A stretch of DNA of 64,000 bases. It comes from Balanoglossus misakiensis (lineage: Eukaryota > Hemichordata). The stretch covers positions 6,448,001 through 6,512,000 of the forward strand of contig CM082586.2 of assembly GCA_040954595.2 (NCBI GenBank). Direction: 5' to 3'. This document shows positions 1 through 10,800 of the stretch, one piece after another. The position numbers and the translations under genes were made by a program. The notes below the pieces were generated by a model. It was not told where the DNA came from, did not search any database, and saw nothing but the letters and a program-made list of their open reading frames with translations. Positions within the stretch are counted from its first letter, which is position 1. Each line of letters starts with the position of its first letter.

Positions 1-271
1 ACTGGTTTTCATCAGACAAAGCTCGAAGCTCCCAATGTACTTTTTATTTATTACTCAAGGTATCGAGCCCTCTGCAGAATCTTGTCACTTTAAAATAGAT
101 TTTTGTCTACCTAGGCAAGTGATAGAAAATCTCGTGCAATAAAATGGTAGTCATGTGGGTCACATGACAAAAAATGACACGTACCACCTGACATTGATTT
201 GGCCAATCAGAGAACAGGAAACACTGATGAACTACCTGGTAATTGCAAATATGGATGCTTCTTGTTGTCAG

Positions 272-3200
272 GTATAAGCTTAGGTGACATTGGACCAAAA
301 CTTGGCTATAACAGCAACGATAATGGATTCCTCGGCTTCGACCACTTCAGAATACCCAGAAGAAACATGTTAATGAGATATTCAAAGGTACGGGTACAAT
401 TCTTTTGCTGTTATCCGAATTATACAATTGGTGGGTACCTGTAGCTAGATGGAGATGTAAACTGTGTCTATTAGCTTTTATATGTAGTGAAGCCACAGGT
501 CAAATTGCTTTGATTCTCAGTTCCCGCTGTAGCGGTCCAACCTTGCCACAAAAAGGGGGTTCGGACCAAGCCACTCTTGCTTTGTCAAACAATTTAAAAC
601 TATGTGGATAAATAGTAATAATTGTCAGTTTTTTCATGATCTGTGTAATAGTGGGGAGCTTATATAGTTTTGCATGGAGGGCAAGGTATATGGTGATTAT
701 TCGTGCTAACTAAACAATGCAAAGCAAATCTTAACATTAGCCGGCAAACTAACTAACATTTTGTAAAGTAACCTTTGCAAATTGTTCTGGTTATTGTCAG
801 ACACATCAATTATCTAGAGCCTTCATTTCTCATCATAGGATGCTTTTGTGACCTGTTGCTGCCATTCTCATGCATTGTTGCTGCATTTCTGTGACTAACG
901 GCAAAATAACAATATATAAATTCTGCATTTTTGGCATATCTGTCGCACCTTGCTTTCCCTGTCACACGCTGTAGGTCTTACCCAACGGGACGTACTTTAA
1001 ACCGGAAGTTGAGAGAATCAGTTACGGCACCATGGTGTTCATCCGCGTCATGATCGTGCAGGACGCGGCGGAATCGCTGGCCAAGGGCACGACTATCGCG
1101 GTCAGATACAGCGCAGTCAGACGACAGACAGAGCTGACCCCGGGGTAAGAGTACATTTCGTCTCACGTTCGCTCGCTCGTCTTCTTTGCCAGGTTGATGC
1201 CGACGGCACCTACACCAAACCGCCGGTCGCTAGACTGTCCTACGGCACGATGGTTCTGGTGCGTACCAACATCATCATGGGATCCGCAAGTTTCTTGGCG
1301 TGCGGGGTTACCATCGCCGTGAGATACAGTGCCGTTCGAAGACAAACTGAGATCACGCCAGGGTAAATTTCTCGATCAGCAGTCGGCCTTTTTTTTTTTT
1401 TGGAGTCGTGGTTGGTACATGTATTTATGACTTCAACCATTTCATCCCCCAGTTCCCTCTATAGAGGTCCAACCTTGCCATCGTAAACAATGGGCTTGGA
1501 CTAAACCATGTAACGTCTGTAACCAGCGCAGCGGCTACAGCTGGAACATGGGTGTGAGACGAGCTAGGCGCTTTAAATCATTTGTTAATTATAACCTGTC
1601 ATGAGATATTCATGAAAGCAAATTAAACATCTTGCTTCAGTTCTCCAAGTTTCTTTCTCCGCCTTGTTGATTTCAGCGGCGAAGAGCCACAGATCCTGGA
1701 TTACCAATCCCAACAGATGAAACTCTTTCCACTGATTGCCACGGCGTATGCCTTCCTCTTTGCCGCCTGGACCACCAGACTGCGTTACGTGGAAGTGCAG
1801 AGCGAAATCTTCAGTGGCAATGCCAAGTCATTACCAGAGGTAAGTAAGGCATGAATTGGTTCAATCTCTGTTATCCAGACCCCAAATTGAGGCTACCGAG
1901 ATCCAAGATCTGTGTCGCCCACTTGGTTGTGACTGCTTGGCTTACTGTAAAACACTTTATTTTTGCGAGTTAAAATATTCGCGATATTGAGAGAGGACAC
2001 TGTTTCGCGAGTATTAATTTTCGCGTTCTTTTATTTCATTCACTGCATCGTTATCTTCAAAAACAATTTACGCGACTTTTTATTTTCACGCTATTTTGGC
2101 TCTCGCGTATTTGGCGAAAATTAATTGCTCGCGAAAATAAAGAGTTTTACAGTAGATCTGAATGTTTCTTCCTTTATTTCTCCAGTTGCATGCTCTGTCA
2201 GCCGGTCTGAAAGCATTCACTTCATACGTGATGAACGAAGGCATTGAAGTGTGTCGTATGTCCTGTGGTGGTCACGGTTACTCCAGTGCCAGTGGTTTCA
2301 CTGAGCTCTATGGACTGGCCACCCCCATGTGTACTTACGAAGGCGAGAACACTGTCATGCTTCTACAGACAGCCAGGTTAGTGTCATTTCAAATTCTATC
2401 TATTTCCACCAAATCTCATTTTTTTTACTACCATAGAATCGACAGACACTACTGCCTATGGTCTTACATTCAAAATTAAGCGTGAGATGTTTTAACCCTA
2501 ATGCTACTGGGTGTCATACCTGTTTAGAGTGTCAAGTCCCTTAAAATACGTATTTGCCACTTTTTCTTCTAAAACGTATTTTGACACACTGGCAGTCTGG
2601 GCCCCCTGTAAAATGTACCAAATCACACAGGTTTGCACTGTATTGTTCTGAGGGTCCAGTATAACACACACTTGGCAGCCTAACAGGCCTTAAGCCAGGA
2701 TTCTAGGCCCCCTGGAAATCAAACCAGTTTCAACTGACTTGGCAGCGTTAGGGTTAATCCATTGCTTTCCCTTATCTCAGATACCTGATGAAGTGTGTGA
2801 ATGGGGGTTCTGCTGGAGAGGATCTGCCGGGGATGATGAAGTACTTGAGTCGCAGCAAGAAGGGAAACTGGTCGGCCAAAGAGGACTCGGATGTCATGAA
2901 TCTGGACTTGCTGTCTGAGGCATACCAGCACAGAGCCTACAGGTGAGTGTCTTTTGTGCAGTCAGTACATGTTGAAATGTTTGAGTGTTGTTTGGCAAAG
3001 ATTTTGTTCTTGAACTGTCATGTGTTGCTCTAAAATCTTATCGGTCACTACTCACAGAAGTTCTTGAGAAATTAATTTTGGAATGCCATCAAGACTTTTT
3101 CAGCCATATTCTTCTATCTGAAGCCTGATATTAAGTCAATTTTATGGGTGACCCACATTAAGCTTTTTTGGACAGTGGATGCTGTTAGCCTGGCACCAGT

Positions 3201-5053
3201 CAATAGATGTATGCTGTTTCCCTTGACAGGTTGGTTGTCACTGCAGCGGGAAAAGTGAAAGCAGAATTGTCCAAGGGCAAACCACAGCACGAAGCGTGGA
3301 ACAATTCCCATATCTATCTTCTGAAAGCTGCCTCTGTGAGTAACCTTTACGAGCAGACTGCGTGTACCTCAGCTGACAGCTGTAGTGATTTTTAAATTGT
3401 CTTTGGGATATGTTTGGATTGTTTATTGATAAAATTCCAGTGAAAATTCTTGTATTTCCCCAGGATATATCAAATGAAAGTATATTGTTCTGCATTCAAA
3501 TAAGTTGATTTCTACAAATACTTTGTTCCATAAATCTTAGTTCAAGTAACATGCATAATCCTCATCTAATTATTCTAACATATACATTCTCTTCATTTTT
3601 AGAGAGAAAAACTAACCTACTTTTAGTAGTTTTACTGTACAACTATAAAACAAAAGTCTGTGATTATTTGGATAGATATGTTTGTCCGTTTCTGTACTGT
3701 CACCTGTGGAAATAAGGGCTCATATTTTGTCTGAATCAATGTATAGTATCAACGAATATCTGTTTTACAACTCTGTTACAGGCCCATTGCCATTACTTTG
3801 TGGTGCAGAACTTTGCCAACTACATCAAGACGACCGAGATGAGTGATGCAGTCCGTCAGATACTGACCACGCTGTGCCAGCTCTATGCTCTGCATGGAAT
3901 AATGCAGAATTCCGGTGACTTCTTGATGGTGAGTCGTCTACTGTGTTATAGGACACCCCTTTCACCACCGTGGTTTGGTCCAAATCAGTTGGTGCCTGTG
4001 GTGAAGTTGAACCTCATTGTTAAAGGGATATTAGCTGTAACTTTGAGCTTTAATTTCAGTACATGTATTTTTTATTCTGTGTACCAGATGCAATTGTTTC
4101 TACTCCAAACATCATGATAATATACCCTGTACTCCACTTGTCAACGTAGCCTGTATATGTGTAGTGGTCAATATTATTGTCGACTAATTTAATGAATTCT
4201 GGTCTAGACCTGAATTCAAATTTGGCATAATGACAAAGTTGACTGTGCAAATACGTGTTGTGTTGATAAGCTAAATGCTGGACATTTCATCATGTTTCAG
4301 GAAATTGAACAAGAAATTGCGGTAGATACACAAAACAAAAATGCGTAAAACATAGCGAATAGAAAAAGATAAGGGATACTGTTTTGCCACAGAACAGATT
4401 TCAGGTCCGATTATCAACTTTTTTATTTCTTTCACAGGATGGATACATGAATGGAGAGCAGGTTGTCACGGTGCAGAGACTTGTCGGCCATCTTCTGTCG
4501 GTGATTCGTCCGAACGCCGTCGCCCTGGTCGATGCTTTCGACATCCACGATGACCTGCTCGGGTCCGTTCTCGGACGACATGACGGTCACGTCTACGAAG
4601 CCCTGTACGAGTGGGCCAAACAGTCGCCACTCAACGAAAATGAGGTGAGTCAATACTGCCCTCTTGTGTTGAGAGGGAGTCAGCGTTGTTCAGTGTATAA
4701 CGAATGTAACAAAGTTAATCTGCGTATTTTTGTACGCCACATTTTTTCAACCTGAAGGTCTTCTCGCGAAATTGATGCTACAGTCCAACCTGAGATAGTG
4801 GCCACATTGTCTTTGCAGTGACCACTTTCTTATGGTCCCTTTTCAATTAAAATGCGCGTTAATTGACCTGTCTATAAAGGCCAATTTAGGAAAGTCCCTT
4901 GACTGGCCACTATAGACAGGATCGACTGTAATTGCTGTCTCCCCCCCCCCTTCCCTCCCACTCCCCCTCCCCTCCCCCCAACCCAAACAGGTGCACGAGT
5001 CATACTACAAGTATTTGCGCCCCATGGTACAAGGTGGCAAAGCCAAGCTGTAA
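272..5053 (+). CDS. ACOX1: Peroxisomal acyl-CoA oxidase 1, 5'-partial gene
   Basis: FAD-dependent acyl-CoA oxidase, first step of peroxisomal beta-oxidation, converting acyl-CoA to trans-2-enoyl-CoA with release of H2O2. Exons: 272-387, then 975-1144 or 1193-1362, then 1677-1839, 2186-2376, 2781-2942, 3230-3335, 3782-3928, 4438-4644 and 4991-5053. All have AG/GT borders and phases join to about 440 residues, matching the C-terminal two thirds of the roughly 660-residue family; the N-terminal exons lie off the left edge. Visible family motifs are [22 protein letters not shown], the [16 protein letters not shown] block holding the catalytic Glu, ALVDAFD and LGSVLGR. The last residues are AKL, a PTS1 peroxisomal import signal (human SKL). 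Oddities are the duplicated exon at 975-1362 and transposon-like inserts in two introns. Identity is secure; the assignment to ACOX1 rather than another ACOX paralogue is likely. Confidence 0.93.
975..1144 (+). other. ACOX1: ACOX1 alternative exon A
   Basis: 170-bp exon beginning at phase 0 after TGTAG and ending with a split Gly codon before GTAAGAG. It encodes a block starting [12 protein letters not shown] and ending [14 protein letters not shown]. It is homologous along its whole length to the exon at 1193-1362, and the two are separated by only 48 bp. Both copies align to the single block in human ACOX1 that starts near KPDGTYVKP and ends near SEIKPG. Confidence 0.88.
1193..1362 (+). other. 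ACOX1: ACOX1 alternative exon B
   Basis: 170-bp exon after a good pyrimidine tract and CCAG, ending before GTAAAT. It has the same start and end phases as exon A. It encodes a block starting [15 protein letters not shown] and ending [14 protein letters not shown]. Joining both copies would add 340 nt, which is not a multiple of three and would break the frame at the next exon (1677), so only one copy can be included in a functional mRNA. Confidence 0.88.
1440..1510. repeat. Copy of short dispersed GGTGAAAGG-type repeat (reverse orientation)
   Basis: Reads as the complement of related segments near 3952, 16012 and 22551: a TTTCATCCCCCAGTTCCCTC end, then GAGGTCCAACC and a GGACTAAACCATG end. 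A more divergent copy lies near 505-565. Confidence 0.5.
1945..2152. mobile_element. Short inverted-repeat transposon (MITE) with TA target duplication, copy 1
   Basis: 208-bp element in an ACOX1 intron. Its ends CTGTAAAACAC and GAGTTTTACAG are inverted repeats that extend inward through TTTTGCGAG and CTCGCGAAAA. It is flanked by TA on both sides. A close copy of the same family lies at 15574-15778. The TA duplication and CTG/CAG ends suit a Tc1/mariner-type non-autonomous element. It has no coding potential. Confidence 0.78.
3952..4027. repeat. Copy of short dispersed CCCTTTCACC repeat
   Basis: Contains CCCTTTCACCACCGTGGTTT, then TTGGTCCAAATCAGTTGG and a GTTGAACCTC block, matching the segments at 16012 and 22551. 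It lies in an ACOX1 intron. Confidence 0.5.
4781..4928. mobile_element. Mariner-type MITE in the last ACOX1 intron
   Basis: 148-bp element with ends CAGTCCAACCTG and GGATCGACTG, flanked by TA on both sides. Internal words such as GACTGGCCACTATAGACAGG and GACCTGTCTATAAAGGCC match the element at 14949-15125, so the two belong to one family. Confidence 0.7.
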
Positions 5054-5162
5054 ACTGGACCCAGGGTGACCTCGCAACAATACTGCTTTTCCTCGCCAAC
5101 CAAAAATGCTGCAATCATCACCGAAGATAAGTATGGACAACGGACATTTACTCTATGATAAT

Positions 5163-5168
5163 AATAAA
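5163..5168 (+). terminator. ACOX1: Probable poly(A) signal of ACOX1
   Basis: AATAAA 110 nt after the ACOX1 stop codon. Further AATAAA-like words occur near 5911-5935, so a longer 3' UTR is also possible. Confidence 0.55.
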
Positions 5169-5169
5169 C

Positions 5170-6338
5170 TGAAAGTGGGATGACTCATTTAAATTTTAGA
5201 AAAGTGATTTGAAAACGACTTGCAATTACTTCAAAAGAAGATATTGCCTGCAGTTATTGACAGAAGAGATTTGTCTCAAGGGACATTTTAAAAGTGCAGT
5301 AGCTTATTGATTTTAACCACGGTTACTAGAAGATTTAACTGTACAATGTACTTTGTGAATATTTTAACTACAGACACATGCAGTACATGTATACATATAT
5401 TTTATCCTATACTTTATATGTGTAAACATCAGCGCAAGCATTATGCGATTAAGTGACTGTCAGTCGTGGAAAGTCTTTCCGCAGTTTGTAAGGCTTCAAA
5501 TCAAAACAATGGCGAATATGGTGTCTGAAGACATCCCCTTCGGCACAAAAACAGTCCAAGTGGGAATGGACTGTGGCCAAGAAAAGGTTGATTTGTATAT
5601 TTGATGTGGTAGTACATGATTTGTATAGTTTGAAGATCATGAAGATGAGGGAAAGTAAAACAAAGTTGTCTGGTGGATGATTGACACTAGCTGCTAGCTG
5701 TCTTTCATGATGTCCATTGTTTTCAATAGCAATACAGGACTTTTATACAGGGAAAAATGGGTGTAAAAGGGTTAAGGACCAATATTTTTCTCCACAATGG
5801 AGACCCATGAATACAAATGTTGGTCTTTCAGTATAAGCACATGTATTATGAAAGAAACTTTTTATATCGACCATCGAATACAGATCGTGGAGGAAACATC
5901 AAATATGTAAATAATAAATATCAGAATAATAAATAATGTCTCTGTCATGAGTTCATTTAATTGGACACTTTTTCAATTGAACAAAGCAGTAACAGAGTGG
6001 CTGAAACAGGGAGTACATGTACCAGTAGTCACTTTAGTTTTACAAGCGGCCATTTTCATGACCTCTACATGACCTTACATACTGGTACTATAGCTACAAG
6101 TGTGCTTTATTATACCGGATCTTTCCCATTCCCAAATATCCGTGGTGATTCTCAGAAACATTTCCCATCGATTTCGGTTTGGAGGATAGTTCTCCAACAA
6201 ATTAATTCAACTGATACGATATGGACAACGTCTCGAAATCAACATTTGGGTGCGCCCTCTTCAGTTACGTTTGTGCGATATCTTTGTTTTCAGACCACAA
6301 GCCAATCACTGAAGCCAGCAAGTAAACCCCCATTATCA
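5170..6338. other. Intergenic or ACOX1 3' UTR stretch, no gene seen
   Basis: AT-rich sequence between ACOX1 and the microsatellite at 6339. Short open frames here have no recognisable family and no coherent splice structure. Part of it may be ACOX1 3' UTR if a distal poly(A) site near 5911-5935 is used. Confidence 0.5.
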
Positions 6339-6394
6339 GATAGATAGATAGATAGATAGATAGATACATGAAGATAGATAGATAGATAGATAGA
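6339..6394. repeat. (GATA)n microsatellite
   Basis: Two runs of the tetranucleotide GATA broken by the short interruption CATGAA. Confidence 0.95.
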
Positions 6395-6529
6395 AAATGG
6401 GTTCCATGTGTGTACGTGCAAGTTTGCTCGAAGTTTTGCCAGTTTGTAAGCGTTTTCGTTGTATTTTGCTATAAACATCAATCATGATGAATTGTCATAA
6501 AGATGTTCGCACAGAAACCGAAACGTTAA

Positions 6530-7335
6530 GGCTGCATTCACAAACACCTCTGGAGGGGGGGGCGGGAGAATTCAATTTTTTTTACCGCTAATTTTCACAT
6601 GCCCCCCTTCCGAACTGCCAATATTTTCAAATCCCCCCCTTCCGAACTGTCAAAATTTTGAAATCCCCCCCCCATTGTCTTTCACAGAGCAAAACACATC
6701 ACCTATCTATCTTGTAAAAAGAAAAACAGCGCTCCCATGAAAAGAATTTGAAACTGATGTTTCCCCTCGTCAGTGGGTATTAAAACTGAACATTGTTTTT
6801 ATTTTTTAAATACATATATTTGTATTCTGTGTTGGGAGACTTTGTAAACCGAGAATTGAAGGGGGTGGGTTTGGGAGGGGGTGTCCCCCTACGGCTACCA
6901 CGTAAGAAAATTTTCTAAAATACAGAGCTCAAAGCTGCATTTTAATGAACCCGGCAAAAGCAAATTAACTCAACTACCGGTATGTTGGGGAGGACAAATT
7001 TAACCGTCGGCGCTCAAAGTTATCATGGGGTGGGGCAAGTCCCCTGACCTGGGACACTAGATAAACCAGTCAATGATTGAAAGGTGTTGATGAATGGAGG
7101 GGGTGGGTGTGGGAGGGGGTGTCCCCCTCCCACATGAGAAAATTTTGTAAAATAAAGGGCGCGAAACTGCATTTTTGTGGACTCAAAATAAATATTTAGT
7201 CGTTAAAGTTTTCAAGTCCCCCCCTTTCAGTCCCTAAATTATTTCAAATCCCCCCCCTCACATACCCTCAATTTTTTCAAATCCCCCCCCTCAATTCTCC
7301 CGCCCCCCCCTCCAGAGGTGTTTGTGAATGCAGCC
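6530..7335. mobile_element. Harbinger-like non-autonomous DNA transposon
   Basis: 806-bp element with near-perfect terminal inverted repeats of about 43 bp. The left end starts GGCTGCATTCACAAACACC and the right end is its exact complement, including the run of eight G/C. It is flanked by TAA at 6527-6529 and at 7336-7338, the 3-bp target duplication typical of PIF/Harbinger elements. The interior has C-rich and G-rich subrepeats (GGGAGGGGGTGTCCCCCT near 6875 and 7110) and no transposase. Confidence 0.82.
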
Positions 7336-7804
7336 TAACTGTTAACTTTCCCAGTTGATGGAGAGTGGTACATGTACATGTGTATCGTTTTCCAAGTTTT
7401 TATGCCACGATTGTGAATGGCTCGAAAACGAATTATTATTAAATCAATTAAAAGAATGGTTTTACTTCCAATGATGCGTTTCTGAAAGGGTGCTTTTCTC
7501 CACGCTACAGCGAGTTTGGGACACGGATGGTCGAACAAACCACGAACAGATTGAAGGATCGCGCTGCTGCGATCATTTTACACGTCCTGCCCGGGAACTG
7601 TGCCATTGTGTGGAAATAAAGCCCCTTTAGAAACGTGCCAAGGGACGAGCTTTTGTGTACCCCTGTGTGTTTTGATCCTTTTCATGGGTGGGAGATGGGC
7701 GGGGCCCACTATTATTACCGCTGGTCACTCCTGAAGCGCGAGCTTATTCTTCAAAGTAGACTCGGGGTTAAAGGTCGGCGCTGGTGAAGCATTTAGTGGT
7801 GAAG

Positions 7805-10800
7805 ATGGCGGAGAGGAAGGAGGGAAGGCACAGTTCGTCCCACTCGCGGAGAAAACATCGCAAACGCTGCCGGATTCCCGTGAGTTTCTGGCGTGCAGTC
7901 ATTGCAGAATGCCTCTGCACGTTCTTCTTCATGATCATCGTGTGCGCCGCGCACTTGGAATGGAATGGCGCTGGGATGACCGTGGTGGAAATCTCACTAA
8001 CTCTTGGGCTGGCTGGTGAGTAGACACGACAACGTGTTGACAGTTGGGACTTTGCTAATGCAAACTTTGTCAGATCGCTAATGGGGGTCGCGTTCTCATC
8101 AAAGAATAGCTAGCTAAACGTTGCTAGTTTTCTCTGAAAGTGGTAAAAAAATTCGTTCTTAAGTTTTAACCAACACTTTTTAAACTTGTGTGAAGAAAAA
8201 GTAAAGTTGGGATTCCAGTCAAAGTGAAATGTACAAGGCTATTAAACTGTAGCAATGTAGATTTCACAGTTGCGCACGCATATTATAAGTGCGAAAACCA
8301 AGTCACTTAAATTCAACAGTATTCTGGGATCTTATTTATGCTTCGCTTTAAAAAAAAAAACCTATTCATTGCTTTGTAACAATGATTTGTTTCAATAGGG
8401 CTTCCCGATTCACAGTGGCTAGTTCAAAATTTCGCAATTCACTAAAACAGCAAACATGAATAGTTTTAACTTCCGGAGCCGAAGAATAGCAGCAAGTCTT
8501 ATTCATTCATCTGCGATTGTAAAGGCATTACCCCTGAACAACCGTGTGACAGTCAACATTATTAAAAAGACGTTTCATCGCGAACTTGGGCCTGTCGTGT
8601 TGTCGTTCGCGAACGCCGCCAAGCAGAACCCCTCGTCGCGGCAAAATCTCAAAGGTGTTTTCGCTGAATGAAATGCGAGTGAGTGTTTATTGAAAGCGAT
8701 GTTTGACCCATGTGCACGTGCGCAAACAGAACTCCGGTATTTGACGTGTTGAGTGAAGTTGAACAGTTGTCAACATGCAATGCATGCGTTAGAACCGTTG
8801 AGCTGCAGTTGTACATACTGTACATGTACCACGGCTTTCCGAACATCAATAACTACAAGCTTTTAAAGTTGTCTCGATCCACGCGACCATGCCCAGCTCC
8901 GAAATGCTATGGGCCCCTGAAAGGATTACGTAATTGACACAGAGCCCACCCAGGGGCTTGAAAATAAATTTGTCATTCAAGTGTAAGCAAATATATGCAA
9001 TAAAAGAAGCTGTCAGAAAATCGTTTTACAGCCTGAGAAAAAATATGACAGTGCTAAAAGTACAGTGTAATTAAACCATCTCTTTTCTATTTACGAGTGT
9101 CTATCAAATTCAAAAGATTGCAACGTTAACTTTTGTCCTTCATGGATGAGTTGCCAATCAACAAAATAGTTTCTGACTAATGAAAAAACATTTATAATTG
9201 ACCTGCGCAACGCTTGACTGGGTAAAATTGACATGGCTCTGAAGGTTGGTTTATATATATTTAACTATATTAAATTACAGAGGGCTATCAGCATGAGACT
9301 TGTGTGCTCTGGGCAAGTGATATATGAAGATTTATCTTTTATGAACGCCCAAGGAAATCAAACGACATGCAATAAAACTGACAAATTCAATAAATTTCAA
9401 TTCTTCACACAAGAACGGCACATTCACAGTGTCCTTCTGACCCCACTTATATCAGTTGATACTTTCCACGTGTTTTCCATTCCGTCTAATCAAGCTAGAA
9501 TGTCCGTAAAATTTGCTCCGTGATGTCTGCATGGCACAAACATTTCACTGAGGATACTTCCAACAATGTGCTCATGTATGTACAACACACACTGCACTAG
9601 AGGCAGGCTGTGTAGGAATTGGTCTGATTTTTGGCAAAATTCAATCTGATTGAAATCTGACATAATCAAAATCAGTCTTTTCACTTCAATCATATTGTGG
9701 TCTGTACACCAAAAGTTACAACGACGCTTTAGGAAAACTTTTTTTAATTAAAAAAAAACGTGCAAAACTGATAAGACATCGCTACCCAAAACCCAGTGGC
9801 ACAACAATAAACAAGTTTCCTGTAAGTATAAACCACGAACAAATTATGGGCGTGATGTATGTGCCCGAAAACAGGCAGTGTTTTCAAAGACGCACAAAGG
9901 TTTAGATGACCTGTGACACTGTGGGAGCAAAGGTCACTGCGAGGTCACATAAACAGTGCCACTCCACAAAGTAAGAAGTCATGTTATTTTTACAAAATTG
10001 ACAAGTTTATTGGCTTTCTTGTGCATTAGATCCATTCCATGTAATTGTAGGTTCAATGTTTTTGTGTCATCAGTTATTTTATTTGAATTTCAGTTTTTGT
10101 CTTTTGAGATGGACACAATAATTACAATCATGTGTACCTATATGTATGTGACCCATCATAGATGATTCAAGTACAGACATATTGATAATCTGGGGAGTAG
10201 TCAAATATGTACATTATGATGATATTGGGCGAATGTAATACAGATGGTCGACCTAAAAATGCCCAAACTGTACACTAAAAAGTAATTCTCAGTGATAGTT
10301 TCTGCCTGCATAAGCATTTGTGTCAACCCAAAGTAGACAGTCGAAACTCGCAGAGTACAATGGATGGGGTCGTTAATCAAAGGACAGGTGTTCCAGCATA
10401 GTGATACAAGGTTTTCTTTAGTCGTTGGGTTATTATCTTCCGGCAGATTTCACCTCTGGTCCACTTTGCCATCGCTAATAATGCCACGCTAGTACACTCT
10501 CATTATTTCGGCGTTGTTCGTATGTTCGGCACGTGCGAAACCTTCCATCTCATAAGTTTCTGAGCTCCATGTACAATGGATTTGGTCCGGCTGCGTGCAT
10601 TTGGGGTCCCGACCCTGGTTCCTTCAGTTTATCCATTAGTCATGAAATTCCATTGTACCGATCGATGGCTGATCAAATCAGTCTCTTTTCAGTTTTAAGT
10701 GAGGGTTTATAAGCTTGGCATCTGGTAAATAGCCCAAAGTTTCTGCTATGAATGTCTCAAAGCTGTAATGTACATGTGTGTACATGTATATGAGAAATCG

